This document shows, piece by piece, positions 8,176 through 16,875 of a DNA stretch of 27,944 bases. A program made the translations under genes and the position numbers. Numbering within the stretch: the first letter of the stretch is position 1; each line of letters opens with the position of its first letter. The notes below the pieces were generated by a model. The model was not told where the DNA came from. It did no database searches and saw nothing but the letters and a program-made list of their open reading frames with translations. Source of the stretch: a virus. The stretch lies in IMG/VR virus record IMGVR_UViG_3300032251_000007, positions 1 to 27,944 of that record; one strand, written 5' to 3'.

Positions 8176-9480
8176 TCAGGTGGCGCTGAAGTCATCGACC
8201 CCAGTGATGTACCCGTGGGTCCGCGCATGGCGCAGATCCAGGCCGCACTTGGTCATAAACTCGTGAGTCACACGATCCTCACCGTTGCCCTGCCGCTCGC
8301 GGAGGAACCGAGTGTCCCGACCACGGAGGTAGGTGTACATGATGTTCCGGGTGTCAACGATAACCGCCGACTTCCGCCAGGAGGGATGCTCCGACATCAG
8401 CGGGTGGTTGATCAGGCGCAGATCGCCCCACGCGTGAACGAGGGTCTTGATCTGGAGGCCATACGTCTTATCCCGGGGCTCCAGGAAGATCTGACCGAGT
8501 TCCTCGGCGTACTTGGTCATCACTCCCAAGAAGGTCGAACCACAGAAGGCGACCTTGTTCTGGGACCCACCGGGGATGGTGTAGATCGGCTCCAAGAACG
8601 CGAGCAGCTCATCACGGGTGATGGTGTTCGCGGTCGTGAGGTCGTTCGCACCGTCCAGGGCGTGGGTCGGGGCTTCGAGGTCGATCCAGAACTTGATGCC
8701 ACCAGTGGTCCGCATGGTCTCGCCCTCGCCGAGGGTGACCGGTGCGAGCTGGTCGACACGTTCGCGACGACCCCACATGAATGCCTTCTCCATCTCCATG
8801 GAGTGCATCATGGCGCAGTCGAACTTCGAATTGGCGTTGATGTCGCCAGTCCGGTAATAGGTCTGCGCGGCGTCGTCGGTCAAGCTCAGGGAGGTACGGA
8901 AGATCTCAGCGTAGTTCCACTTCTCATGCGGCGAGTAGTGGATAGCGCTGGGAGTGTCCGCGCCCTCTTCGTGCGCCGAACCGATGATGGTGAGCTCGTA
9001 TCCGCCTAAGCTCATGTCAATCGCGAATGCGTTGCCACTGTCACCATAGGTGGCACTGGAACCGATGTCGCGAACGACGGTCATCGTGGTGCCGTCCACG
9101 ATGTCCTCGACATAGATGACCTCACCAGTGGCCTCAACTCGAACGAGATGTCCGACCTTGAAGAACTTGGTGGGGGCCGTGTAGTCCGTGTACGGGGCAC
9201 CTGGGGCCGTGTCAAGCACAAAGGTGCGGTGAGCCGCCGCCGCCTCTGCCGCAAACTGCGCGGTGGAAGCGAGGAGGTGGATCTGGTCCGGGAGGCCCTG
9301 CTCGAAGATGTTGAACTTGTTGTCATCCACGGAACGAGACTTCAACATGCCCAAAATCATCATCAGCGGTGCCGGGCCCTCCGGGTACTCGCGGAGGATT
9401 TTCTCCAGGAAGTTTGTGGGGCGCTCGCCATCTGTGAACGAGCCCGTGCCCCGCATTCCTGCTACTGCTCTGTCTACCAT
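8176..9480 (-). CDS. Major capsid protein, SU10-like (HK97 fold)
   Basis: 434 aa, ATG start, with a usual length for the family. The N-terminal region contains FLEKILREYPEGPAPLMMILG. Residues ~95-160 form a beta-rich insertion (HLVRVEATGEVIYVEDIVDG, TTMTVVRDIG). After that come KWNYAEIFRTSLSLTDDAAQ and the helical MMHSMEMEKAFMWGRRE, a pattern of SU10/DUF5309-type capsid proteins in which the spine helix ends in a basic GRRE. It follows the scaffold gene, as expected. It forms the icosahedral shell. No N-terminal protease-cleaved delta domain is evident, which agrees with a separate scaffold. Confidence 0.8.
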   Translation of the reverse strand: MVDRAVAGMRGTGSFTDGERPTNFLEKILREYPEGPAPLMMILGMLKSRSVDDNKFNIFEQGLPDQIHLLASTAQFAAEAAAAHRTFVLDTAPGAPYTDYTAPTKFFKVGHLVRVEATGEVIYVEDIVDGTTMTVVRDIGSSATYGDSGNAFAIDMSLGGYELTIIGSAHEEGADTPSAIHYSPHEKWNYAEIFRTSLSLTDDAAQTYYRTGDINANSKFDCAMMHSMEMEKAFMWGRRERVDQLAPVTLGEGETMRTTGGIKFWIDLEAPTHALDGANDLTTANTITRDELLAFLEPIYTIPGGSQNKVAFCGSTFLGVMTKYAEELGQIFLEPRDKTYGLQIKTLVHAWGDLRLINHPLMSEHPSWRKSAVIVDTRNIMYTYLRGRDTRFLRERQGNGEDRVTHEFMTKCGLDLRHARTHGYITGVDDFSAT

Positions 9481-9513
9481 TCGAGGCTACCTTTCCACGG
9501 CAGCACCCAGTCC

Positions 9514-10677
9514 CTATCCAGTCATCATTGCCGGATCTGTAAAGTCCATGGCCTCTTCTTGCGGCGTGAGCTCACTCGGCCGTTTCACGACCGGTGGGCC
9601 GCCAGCACGAGATGCTCCTTCTCCCGTGACCTGCGCTGCGACCTGTGCGTCCTTGCCCTGCTGCTCTTCGAGCGCTTTTTGGGCCAGCAGCTGTTGCCGC
9701 AGCTCGGCCCCAGTCATAGCGTCATACATCTGAGCCGCCGTGGTGGGGTCGAGGTTCGGGTTAAATATCGGAGTGCCATTTGCATCAAATCCGCCGAGCT
9801 GAATTTTTTCGTGGACGAAGGATACCAACCGTTGCCATTCTTCGGGTTTAGCGAGGGCCTCATAGCCCGGAATGGTCGCTGCCTCCTGCTGGATCTGTCG
9901 CTCAGTGGCCCTTAGAGTCTGGTCCTGGAAATCCTGGACATGGGGAACGACCTCGCCTGCGAGCTGCTGCTGAAGGGCTTCAAACTCCTGGCCACCGACT
10001 CTTACGACTTCGGCAACGAGGTTCTTGACCGTCTGCATGTCGTACATGTGCTCAGCAATCAGCCCACCGAACTCGGATTTGTGATCCTCGGTCAACCTTC
10101 CATCCGCAACCATGGCCGCAAGCGCGGGCTCGAAATGGGCCTCGATGGCTTTTCCGGGCGGGCGCTCTGGCGCTGGCATGTCAGCCGCCTGCTGCTGCTG
10201 CTGTGCCATCTGGGCTGCGGTGTATCGGTCAAGGACCTCACGCTTCTCGGCTTCGGCTTGCAGCCGGGCCGTTTCGCGCTCCTCTGACAGCTTCTGGAAG
10301 TGGGTCAGCTGGTTGCTGTGGGTAACAAGATCTTGGAGCCTCTTGTCGTCAGCGATCAGCTCGGCCTTGGTGACCTTTACCCCGCCCGGAAGCGTGTAGA
10401 TGACCTCATCCTCTGGCGGTGTCTCTCCCTCTGCCACTTGGGCCTCAGCGGCCCCAGCTACCGGTGGCTCCTCAGTCACTGGGACCGTGGGCTCTGCAGG
10501 TTCAGGGGGAGTCTCTACGGGTTTTTCGACAGTCTCGGCGGGGGGTGGCGCTGGCGGCTCAGGGTCCTCGGTCTTGGGCGGCAAAATGTCACCCATGTCT
10601 CGTGAACCATCATCGTGGGCCGCTAGATTTTCCCATCCGAACTCCTCTTGGTTCTCCTCTTTTTCAAGTTCGGGCAC
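9514..10677 (-). CDS. Capsid scaffolding protein
   Basis: 387 aa, GTG start preceded by AGGAGG at a good distance. The first ~95 residues are acidic and Pro/Glu-rich (PPAPPPAETVEKP). The middle is a long Gln/Ala/Glu-rich helical region that probably forms a coiled coil (ERETARLQAEAEKREVLDRY, AAQMAQQQQQAADM), followed by helical segments near 190-300. The C-terminus is Gln-rich, then ends in a basic patch (GGPPVVKRPSEL) and a short acidic tail. Composition, length and location between portal and capsid genes fit a scaffold that guides shell assembly and then leaves. Confidence 0.8.
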   Translation of the reverse strand: MPELEKEENQEEFGWENLAAHDDGSRDMGDILPPKTEDPEPPAPPPAETVEKPVETPPEPAEPTVPVTEEPPVAGAAEAQVAEGETPPEDEVIYTLPGGVKVTKAELIADDKRLQDLVTHSNQLTHFQKLSEERETARLQAEAEKREVLDRYTAAQMAQQQQQAADMPAPERPPGKAIEAHFEPALAAMVADGRLTEDHKSEFGGLIAEHMYDMQTVKNLVAEVVRVGGQEFEALQQQLAGEVVPHVQDFQDQTLRATERQIQQEAATIPGYEALAKPEEWQRLVSFVHEKIQLGGFDANGTPIFNPNLDPTTAAQMYDAMTGAELRQQLLAQKALEEQQGKDAQVAAQVTGEGASRAGGPPVVKRPSELTPQEEAMDFTDPAMMTG

Positions 10678-10832
10678 AATGACCTCCTAGTGCTCCACAA
10701 GTGGTTGGCACCGCATACGTTGGGCTCCCAGCTCTGGTCTGGGTTAGCCGATGTCCGGTCGATCCAGAGTGGACTTTCATAGTTCGAATATAGGCACAGC
10801 ACTGCCCCTTTGGCAAAATTCGCATTGACGCG
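10678..10832 (-). other. 155-bp gap upstream of the scaffold gene
   Basis: No supported protein gene lies here. It contains the candidate promoter described separately, leaving a leader of roughly 100 bases before the scaffold GTG. The short reading frame that spans it lacks a convincing ribosome binding site. Confidence 0.5.
10787..10816 (-). promoter_or_regulatory. Candidate promoter for scaffold and capsid genes
   Basis: On the leftward strand, TTGCCA (10816-10811) and TATATT (10792-10787) are separated by 18 bases. The -10 box is strong and the -35 box matches 4 of 6 positions. A promoter here would give extra transcription of scaffold and capsid, the genes needed in largest amounts. Confidence 0.45.
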
Positions 10833-11171
10833 TCAAATTTCGTTGTCCGGGGCACTTTCTCTATCCTTTTGCGCTTGGTGGAGGAGCGCCTTCGCCTCCT
10901 TCATGTCATCAATGATCTTCATCGGGGCCGTCATCTCGTGTGCCAGAATGGAACACTGGGCCGCGATGGCGATGGCTTTCTCCCCGTTGTCACCGATTTT
11001 GAACATCTTCACAAGGCGCAGAATCCTGTCGTTCATGAATGACCGGCGCTCGTTCCACTCATCATCCTCGCCCTTGGCCCTCTTCAGGGCCCTGGCGTAG
11101 GGGACCTCCATCGCAGTGATGTCGAGCTGCAGCTGCTGAATACGTTTATCTAGCGCGTCTTGTCTAGCCAA
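10833..11171 (-). CDS. Small helical protein between portal and scaffold
   Basis: 112 aa. The start is a TTG at 11171, whose frame begins 8 bases inside the end of the portal gene; a GGAGG lies 11-12 bases upstream. The protein is almost wholly helical with heptad-like spacing (DKRIQQLQLDITAMEVPYARALKRAKGE) and many Lys/Glu pairs; it has no membrane segment. Small coiled-coil proteins at this position in podovirus genomes are often head-assembly accessory factors. I do not recognise a named family, so the role is inferred from position. Confidence 0.65.
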   Translation of the reverse strand: MARQDALDKRIQQLQLDITAMEVPYARALKRAKGEDDEWNERRSFMNDRILRLVKMFKIGDNGEKAIAIAAQCSILAHEMTAPMKIIDDMKEAKALLHQAQKDRESAPDNEI

Positions 11172-13254
11172 GGGCCCGCTGACCTCCTCCTTGAATCGGC
11201 ACCACGTTCCCCTGCTGGGCCTGATCTTGTACGACTTGGTCAGGCTGCACGTTGACCTGCATCATGTAGCGGTCAAGGTCCGTAACGCCCATTTTTTCCG
11301 CAATGGTCTTGAAGATCTCACGGAAGTCCAACACCATCCCGTCCGGCCCTGGCTGCTGCAGCTGCGGTAGCTGACCAGCGCCCTGTAGCAGGTTCTGCCA
11401 AACCATGGCGGAACGCGCCGGGTCCTCCGGCACAATGCCGGTGACGGGCTCGTAATCGAAGTCACCCTGGATGTCCATCAGGGAGACGAAAATGTTATCC
11501 ATGCCGAGCTTCCTGGCGAAATCACCAACAACGCGGTAGTACCGCTCGATCCTCGTGAGCTGCTGGCGATTCCACATCGCGCGCTTCAACATCGGCTGCA
11601 CACCGGCCTCGTCCATGAGTTTCGTCATGATCGCAATGCGGTCTGTGGCCTTGGCCGAAATCGTCTGGATCTCGGTAGCCGACCGCTCGGTGGGAGTCGG
11701 GATGCCGCTGAGCGGATCGTTCGCTCCAGTCAGGAGCTGGATGAAGCTGAAGGTCTTCTCCATGGCCGGGACGTGGTTCGGGCCGGTCACGTCTTGCATC
11801 GGCATCTGGTAGAGGAACTGCTGGACACTCTGGATCTCTCCCGAGAGCATCATCTCGACAGCCTCGTTGGTGAGCCTGACGTTCTCGCCCGGCCCGCCAA
11901 AATCGAAGTCGACCTGATTGATGAACCGAGGAGAGTAGAGATACCGGTTGTTCAGCATCACCGTGATGTTCTCGATCCAGGAGTTGTAGAGCCAGCTCGT
12001 GACCCGCTGCAGCCCCTCAATCAACTCACCCTGGCCCGGTGAATTCGCGGTATGGATGTCCGGGTCAGTCTCAAACCCGGCATACGGGAAGTCCCCATGC
12101 CAGTTCCGCATCTCGTGGCAGCGGACGATCCTTTGGTCCTCCACCCAGGTGAAAACGTATTTCTCTGGGTTCTCACTGGGGCCGAGCTTCCAATCACGCG
12201 GGATGGCCTCCACCACCATGTGCTCGCCTGTGTAGAAGTCGCCGTAGCCTTCGTGCATCCGAAAGCCAGAGTCGAGGTGGGTATTTTGATCGGCTCCCTC
12301 GAAATGACGGTCATAGCGCATCTGGGTGCGGTTGACCTTGAGGTTTCGAAGGGCCTCGATGTTGAAGTACGGCCCATCCGGCATCTGCCTTTTGGCGAAG
12401 TAGTTGTATGACGCATCAAACTGATGGCCGAAAAACTCCCCCTCCTGAAGGCGGGAAAGAGGAACGCGCGGATCTTTTCTTACCCGGTATGGGTCGATCA
12501 CGCGCCACCTGTTGAACTCCTTCTTGGTCGTCCACTCCTTCACTGGGGTGTAGGCGAGCGGCCCGAGCTGGGCCCTCAGAACCTCCGGTGGGACGCCTGG
12601 GACGTCGAGCGGGACATGCTTGTACTGGTTCCCCTTCTCTACCTCCCAGCAATCGTAAACAACGCCCATCCCGGTCGTCAGGGCATCCAGGAATGCGTTG
12701 TAGAGCACGCCGTAGGCCTTGGTCTCCTTAGAGTCGTGTCCAAGGAGGACCTCCATCAGCTTCGCGCTGACCTGATCCTCCGGCCCGACACCCATGACCT
12801 GAAACATCGGCTTCCTGGCGCTGTAGATCGACATAATCTGTGCCAGGAGCACGTGCATGGTCGCGTAGGTGGCCGGGACGGTCACCGACCTCTGGAATGG
12901 CATCTCGACGGCCTTCGACATGCTCGTCTTGTCGCCCTTTCGAGCTCGCCGGTCGAGGTTCACATACATGTGCATGTGCTCTCGGACGCGGTCCCACTCC
13001 TCGTACCGGTGCTCGATGTTTCGAACGGCGTAGTCCCTGCGGCGCTTCAGGCGGTCTCTGAGGAAGGCCTCGAAGCCCTCCTCGTGCATGACGCGCTCTG
13101 GGAGCGGTTTATCTGGCATCGGTTCGATCTTCATGCCAGTGGGATTCTGCTCGACATTCCCGTCCGGGATGGGGTCCGTCCTCTGCATCGTCGCCGGGTT
13201 CATGAGGGCCGACTGCGGCTGGTCCCGCATTGGCAACGGCTGTCTGATTGGCAT
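11164..13254 (-). CDS. Portal protein
   Basis: 696 aa, ATG start with an AGGAGG site. Several portal hallmarks can be seen: the basic helical N-terminal region (DRLKRRRDYAVRNIEHRYEEW, read as a continuous amphipathic segment), KAVEMPFQRSVTVPATYA with a helical stretch into the wing, MGVVYDCWEVE, and the C-terminal crown helices rich in Gln (GAGQLPQLQQPGPDG). Length suits podovirus portals of the 700-aa class. The protein forms the dodecameric ring through which DNA enters and leaves the head. It follows the terminase nuclease gene by 8 bp. Confidence 0.85.
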   Translation of the reverse strand: MPIRQPLPMRDQPQSALMNPATMQRTDPIPDGNVEQNPTGMKIEPMPDKPLPERVMHEEGFEAFLRDRLKRRRDYAVRNIEHRYEEWDRVREHMHMYVNLDRRARKGDKTSMSKAVEMPFQRSVTVPATYATMHVLLAQIMSIYSARKPMFQVMGVGPEDQVSAKLMEVLLGHDSKETKAYGVLYNAFLDALTTGMGVVYDCWEVEKGNQYKHVPLDVPGVPPEVLRAQLGPLAYTPVKEWTTKKEFNRWRVIDPYRVRKDPRVPLSRLQEGEFFGHQFDASYNYFAKRQMPDGPYFNIEALRNLKVNRTQMRYDRHFEGADQNTHLDSGFRMHEGYGDFYTGEHMVVEAIPRDWKLGPSENPEKYVFTWVEDQRIVRCHEMRNWHGDFPYAGFETDPDIHTANSPGQGELIEGLQRVTSWLYNSWIENITVMLNNRYLYSPRFINQVDFDFGGPGENVRLTNEAVEMMLSGEIQSVQQFLYQMPMQDVTGPNHVPAMEKTFSFIQLLTGANDPLSGIPTPTERSATEIQTISAKATDRIAIMTKLMDEAGVQPMLKRAMWNRQQLTRIERYYRVVGDFARKLGMDNIFVSLMDIQGDFDYEPVTGIVPEDPARSAMVWQNLLQGAGQLPQLQQPGPDGMVLDFREIFKTIAEKMGVTDLDRYMMQVNVQPDQVVQDQAQQGNVVPIQGGGQRALG

Positions 13255-13262
13255 TTAGCCTC

Positions 13263-14177
13263 CTACCGCAGAAGTCCCAAGAGCGGGCGCTTTTTACGTT
13301 TTTTCTTGCCCTTTCTCCGGGCAAGTTTTTCCTCGTGCTCCAGCTCTTCTTGGCTCTTCCGCGACACCTCAGACCTCGTGGGCCATTCACGGTTGACAAT
13401 CGACATGGCAGCGTCGGCGGCATGGGTGCGATAGAAGTAGGGGTCCTCCCTCTTCAGCACCTTCTTTATCGCTCGGCGTTCACTGTCCTCCCAGATTACC
13501 TCGACCATGTCCCTGATGAGATGGGTGCAGTTCGATTCGTGAATCTTAACTCGTGGGTTACCAAAATCGTCCTGGAGCCTCCTATTGAAGGCCCGGACGG
13601 AGTTTACATTGGATGGATTGCGAGACGGGACCTTCATCCGCACACGAAACGGCGCGCGCATGAAGCGGAGTTTAATCTCGTCGTAGTTCGACCTCTGGTC
13701 CTTCGATGAGCGGGCCTTGCCGGTTGCATCACCATAGACCCGAAGATCTCCGTAGTAGTCACCGAGTAGGTCGAGAACCTCGTCACATGCCTCGATCACT
13801 GACCCCGGGGAGAGGCGGATTTCGTTGACAATGTGAAGCATCTCACCGGGCAGGATCTGGGCGATCACCCAGACCATCGGATCGACGTTGAAATCGCAGC
13901 AGAGACAGACCGGGTACTGGTAATCCAGCTCCAGGTCCTGGGATGTGTTGGTGACGAGGGAGAACGACTCGAAACACCGAGCGCCGGACACGGAGCTGAA
14001 GTTGATCTCCATCTCCTGCTCCCAGTCCTCGACGGTCCCGCGCTCCCGCATGGCGACCGCCCACTCCTCGTCCTTGTCCGGGTCCGCGCTGTAATGCACG
14101 AACGCCATAGCCCAGCCGCCCTTCCCACGGACGACTGGGACATGCTCGAAGTCGGCGTAATTTGTGGCCTTATCCAA
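13263..14177 (-). CDS. Large terminase, nuclease domain (separate gene)
   Basis: 304 aa, with a TTG start immediately after the stop codon of the 34-aa gene (TAGTTG). The protein begins where the nuclease half of a large terminase normally begins: AFVHYSADPDKDEEW, WEQEMEINF, then the RNase H-like core. Likely metal ligands are D95 in CCDFNVDP, D150 in VYGDATG and D255 in THAADAAMS. The C-terminus is strongly basic (KGKKKRKKRP). It cuts concatemeric DNA during packaging. The ATPase half is a different gene about 2 kb upstream, with four other genes between. The weak ribosome binding site suggests coupling to the upstream small gene. Confidence 0.85.
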   Translation of the reverse strand: MDKATNYADFEHVPVVRGKGGWAMAFVHYSADPDKDEEWAVAMRERGTVEDWEQEMEINFSSVSGARCFESFSLVTNTSQDLELDYQYPVCLCCDFNVDPMVWVIAQILPGEMLHIVNEIRLSPGSVIEACDEVLDLLGDYYGDLRVYGDATGKARSSKDQRSNYDEIKLRFMRAPFRVRMKVPSRNPSNVNSVRAFNRRLQDDFGNPRVKIHESNCTHLIRDMVEVIWEDSERRAIKKVLKREDPYFYRTHAADAAMSIVNREWPTRSEVSRKSQEELEHEEKLARRKGKKKRKKRPLLGLLR

Positions 14178-14282
14178 CTACGGTTTCCCTTTTGCCGCAG
14201 GCTTTGACTTCAGCTTCTCCAGGTAGTACCAGACCCCCGCCCCGCCGACAACGATTCCGATTACAAACAGCAAGAATTCCAT
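14178..14282 (-). CDS. 34-aa single-pass membrane peptide
   Basis: This small gene has a near-perfect AGGAGGTGAT ribosome binding site right before its ATG at 14282. The peptide is MEFLLFVIGIVVGGAGVWYY followed by a Lys-rich tail (LEKLKSKPAAKGKP): one transmembrane helix with a positive cytoplasmic end. It ends exactly where the terminase nuclease starts. Small phage membrane peptides of this type can be holins, holin regulators or superinfection factors. Which one cannot be told from sequence. Confidence 0.7.
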   Translation of the reverse strand: MEFLLFVIGIVVGGAGVWYYLEKLKSKPAAKGKP

Positions 14283-14290
14283 ATCACCTC

Positions 14291-15253
14291 CTAGAATGTC
14301 GGCCCATCGTAAGTGCCATTATTCGACGCGATCTGACCGCCAGCGCTGAGCGTCAAATGCTTTGCATACGGCCCGATGTCGTTGCAGTCTGCCTGGAATG
14401 GATAGTGCCAAAGAATGCCGTCGCGGTTGTCGTCCTCGATTGTGCGCATCGACCACGCCGCATATTTGTCGTAGATGGTATCCAACGGGTCGATGGCTGT
14501 GATGTCATCGAACTCATCTGCATCCCAATCAGCCGGATTGCTGACAATGAAGTTGCTGACACCGAAGTGGTTCGTCTTGGGGGCCTCAGCCGCCAATAAA
14601 CCAGCCCGGTTGCCGATCACCATCTGCAAAATCTGGAACCCGTTCGTGGTGTCAGGAGAAACCGACCAAGTGGCCTCTCCGTCGTTAGCAGGCCCCCATG
14701 TCCTAACACCATCTACCCACAGAATCCCATTATAGGCGTGGTAGACGCAGAAGTGATGCCATTCGAGGTTCTTGAAGCTCCCATTGCCATCGCCTGCAGC
14801 GCCAAGGACAGTAGTCGGTGCCCCATCACGGTAGTCCAAGTGGTATCCATTCATGCGCTGCGATGAAAACATCAAGCACTCGGAAAGAGTGCCGTTGTAT
14901 CTCGGCCCGTGGTTGAATCCAGAAGACGCATAGGTAGCGTTATTCAGGCTAACCCACGGGTGGACATACGATGATTCCGTGTGGTTGTAGCACATCGCCC
15001 AAAACGAGACCATGAGGTTTGCCTCTGCTGTCCATGAGCTGTATAAATGTGGCTGCCCAACAGCCCCAGAGGCCGCATAGCCATCAGATTCCGTACACCA
15101 AACAGCAGAGCGTTGCTGTTCGACATAAGGACCGCCGCCGCCGCGCCCGCGCTTCCCTTGCGCGAAGGCGGACCACGGCAGCACTTCAAGGTCTTCTCTT
15201 TTTGGCAGGATCTTTCTGCCTCCACTAAGGGGGATGGGCCTGTCGGCTGCCAT
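14291..15253 (-). CDS. LamG / concanavalin-like protein, probable virion adhesin
   Basis: 320 aa, with its ATG overlapping the previous stop codon (TGATG). After a short basic N-terminus with a Gly-rich hinge (GKRGRGGGGPYVEQQ), the rest is a beta-sandwich pattern: LMVSFWAMCYNHTESS, WHHFCVYHAYNGILWVDGVR, QMVIGNRAG. The order WHHF-x-Y followed by LWVDGV is the classical strand pair of laminin-G/pentraxin-like lectins. Such domains bind glycans. The C-terminal 70 residues include WHYPFQADCNDIG. It lies inside the terminase region and probably decorates the virion. The ligand is unknown. Confidence 0.7.
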   Translation of the reverse strand: MAADRPIPLSGGRKILPKREDLEVLPWSAFAQGKRGRGGGGPYVEQQRSAVWCTESDGYAASGAVGQPHLYSSWTAEANLMVSFWAMCYNHTESSYVHPWVSLNNATYASSGFNHGPRYNGTLSECLMFSSQRMNGYHLDYRDGAPTTVLGAAGDGNGSFKNLEWHHFCVYHAYNGILWVDGVRTWGPANDGEATWSVSPDTTNGFQILQMVIGNRAGLLAAEAPKTNHFGVSNFIVSNPADWDADEFDDITAIDPLDTIYDKYAAWSMRTIEDDNRDGILWHYPFQADCNDIGPYAKHLTLSAGGQIASNNGTYDGPTF

Positions 15254-15648
15254 CAGACGGCAGTGCCAACAAAGTCGGCGGTCTTGTGGTCCCTGGTCGA
15301 GATTACAATGTTCGCCTCGCTCAGGGGCGCGAAGGTCCAGCTGGCATGCGTTGGTGTGACGGTGTACTCGCCCTTCGCAACCAGGAACGCAAAGCGTCCA
15401 TTCGCGTCTGTTGTGGTGACTGCTGCGGCATCGCCAGATAGCGTGACTGTGACGCCAGCTATGGGGTCGGGCGTGCCATCAACAACATAGCCGAAGATTC
15501 TACGCTTTTTGTTCTTCGCAGCCGCACGCGTCTTCCGCCTCTTCTTCATCTTTTGCGTGCGCGCCCTCTTGCCGCCATCGCTGTAAAATTCTTCTTTGGT
15601 CGGTAGGGCCCCGACCTTGGCTACCCTTTCGAGTTTTGGCTTCGGCAT
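15253..15648 (-). CDS. Ig-like (carboxypeptidase regulatory-like) domain protein
   Basis: 131 aa from the ATG at 15648, chosen because GGAGG lies upstream and the preceding gene stops just before (TGACATG). An earlier ATG at 15684 lies inside that gene. The N-terminal half is very basic (RARTQKMKKRRKTRAAAKNKKRR). The C-terminal 80 residues are a clear beta-sandwich: IFGYVVDGTPDPIAGVTVTL, TTTDANGRFAFLVAKG, EYTVTPTH. This VTVTLSG...TTDANGRF...GEYTVTPT pattern is typical of CarboxypepD_reg-like/SdrD-B-like Ig folds found on phage surfaces. It may bind DNA or polyanions through the N-terminus and display the Ig fold outside. Confidence 0.7.
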   Translation of the reverse strand: MPKPKLERVAKVGALPTKEEFYSDGGKRARTQKMKKRRKTRAAAKNKKRRIFGYVVDGTPDPIAGVTVTLSGDAAAVTTTDANGRFAFLVAKGEYTVTPTHASWTFAPLSEANIVISTRDHKTADFVGTAV

Positions 15649-15649
15649 G

Positions 15650-16162
15650 TCATTTGCCTCCGCCCATGGCTCCGCCCCGGCCACCGCCCTGCATTCCCTG
15701 GAGCATCTGCTGGAGGGCGTTCATCTGCATCTGCTGCTGCTGGTTCTGGCCGCCCTGCTGGCCCGCTATGCTGCTAAAGTTGCCAAGCGCGCGCCCGGCA
15801 GGCTGAGCGCCGATGCCGCCAAGCTGCGGGGGCGTAGACGCGCCAGTGTTGCTCGGGCCTGGAGGGGGAAGGGGCCGCATCTGGCCTCCCATGCTCGGGC
15901 CCTGGGCCGGTCCCGCGCCCGGCGCTGGCATTGGTTTCGGTTGTGCGAGGCCTTGGTATGCGCTCGGCATCCCGCCCGCCGCTGGTTTCGGTCCACCCAT
16001 CTGTCCGCCTGCTCCGCCTGCCTGTCCTGCTCCACCGCCCATGGTAGTTCTCCTTGCGTTTGGAAATCCTGCGTTATTGATATTCTGCATAGGGTCTGCG
16101 ACGTTCGGATTGGCGCGTTGCGCCAAATGCCCGTAGTTGCCGCCTCCTGATCCACCCATCAT
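15650..16162 (-). CDS. Gly/Gln/Met/Pro-rich low-complexity protein
   Basis: 170 aa, ATG start overlapping the terminase ATPase stop by 4 bp. Nearly the whole chain is low complexity. Gly-rich ends surround a Pro/Gly/Ala middle and a Gln/Met-rich segment (QNQQQQMQMNALQQMLQGMQ) that could be a short helix. There is no hydrophobic core, membrane helix or known motif. It may be a disordered linker or a minor virion component. Although its composition is unusual, tight coupling on both sides supports a real gene. Confidence 0.65.
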   Translation of the reverse strand: MMGGSGGGNYGHLAQRANPNVADPMQNINNAGFPNARRTTMGGGAGQAGGAGGQMGGPKPAAGGMPSAYQGLAQPKPMPAPGAGPAQGPSMGGQMRPLPPPGPSNTGASTPPQLGGIGAQPAGRALGNFSSIAGQQGGQNQQQQMQMNALQQMLQGMQGGGRGGAMGGGK

Positions 16163-16875
16163 GCCACCAGCCTTTTCACGTCTTTCCAGCTTTTGATCCC
16201 CATGGCGTCTGCCAGCTCAGCCATAATGCCGATTGGCCCGCCGCTGGACGATGCGAGAATCAGTTGAGCTCCATTTTCGACCATCGGCAGCGCGGCTCGA
16301 ACGGTCTCTGATGCCTCATCTTGGAATTCACTCTCGTCCAAGAAGATCCTGGTCGCCGTGTACTGTCTCAGAACATCACCCCCGCTGGCAAGTGCCCAGA
16401 TATAGGAATCATTCTCATAGGTGATGTGTCCGATCAGACCGGTCTTGGTCTTCGAGGTGCTCGGGGTCCTCCGAAACGCTGGATCTTTCAGATTCGTCTC
16501 GATGAAGTAGCAGCGTTTGTCGACAGCAAACGCCGCCTTCTGCTCCGTCTCTGACATATAGAAAAGCGCGCCGTTCGGATGATACCGGGCGTCCCAGACG
16601 AAAAACGCTGAGAGGAGCCACGACACCATCATCCGGCGCGACTTCGGGATAGCCACCAGGGGCTCGTTTCGGAGCACCTGGATCACTTCTTTGAGATATT
16701 CGTGATGTTTCGGCCACGGATACCGGCGATCCTGGTTGGCCTCTGTGATCTCCGCCGACTCGTCCTTTGTGATGACCTGCTGGCAGAAGAATTTCCAGGG
16801 ATCTTGGGCGTATTGGATGTCCAGCTCTTCCTTGAAAGCAAGGAGAGCCGCAGCCTCCTCCCTGGGGGTTAGCAT
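16159..16875 (-). CDS. Large terminase, ATPase domain (separate gene)
   Basis: 238 aa, ATG start sharing 1 bp with the small terminase stop. The segment WPKHHEYLKEVIQVLRN precedes a Walker A-like site, IPKSRRMMVSW (residues ~76-86), of the deviant phage-terminase type. Walker B is RIFLDESEF (D180, E181) and the coupling motif is LILASSSGG (~206-213). The chain stops ~25 residues later, at the linker that normally leads to the nuclease domain, which is instead encoded at 13263-14177. It powers DNA translocation into the head. The usual full-length protein would be about 500-550 aa; the two halves together make 542. Confidence 0.88.
   Translation of the reverse strand: MLTPREEAAALLAFKEELDIQYAQDPWKFFCQQVITKDESAEITEANQDRRYPWPKHHEYLKEVIQVLRNEPLVAIPKSRRMMVSWLLSAFFVWDARYHPNGALFYMSETEQKAAFAVDKRCYFIETNLKDPAFRRTPSTSKTKTGLIGHITYENDSYIWALASGGDVLRQYTATRIFLDESEFQDEASETVRAALPMVENGAQLILASSSGGPIGIMAELADAMGIKSWKDVKRLVA

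Noticed and set aside
7951-9009. Rightward 352-codon frame opposite the capsid gene
   Set aside because: It crosses the end of one real leftward gene and most of another, and has no ribosome binding site or known motifs.
13263-16875. Intron or intein as the cause of the terminase split
   Set aside because: No intein splicing blocks or homing endonuclease motifs are visible, and the intervening genes are independent, coupled coding sequences. I cannot exclude an unusual intron without RNA data.
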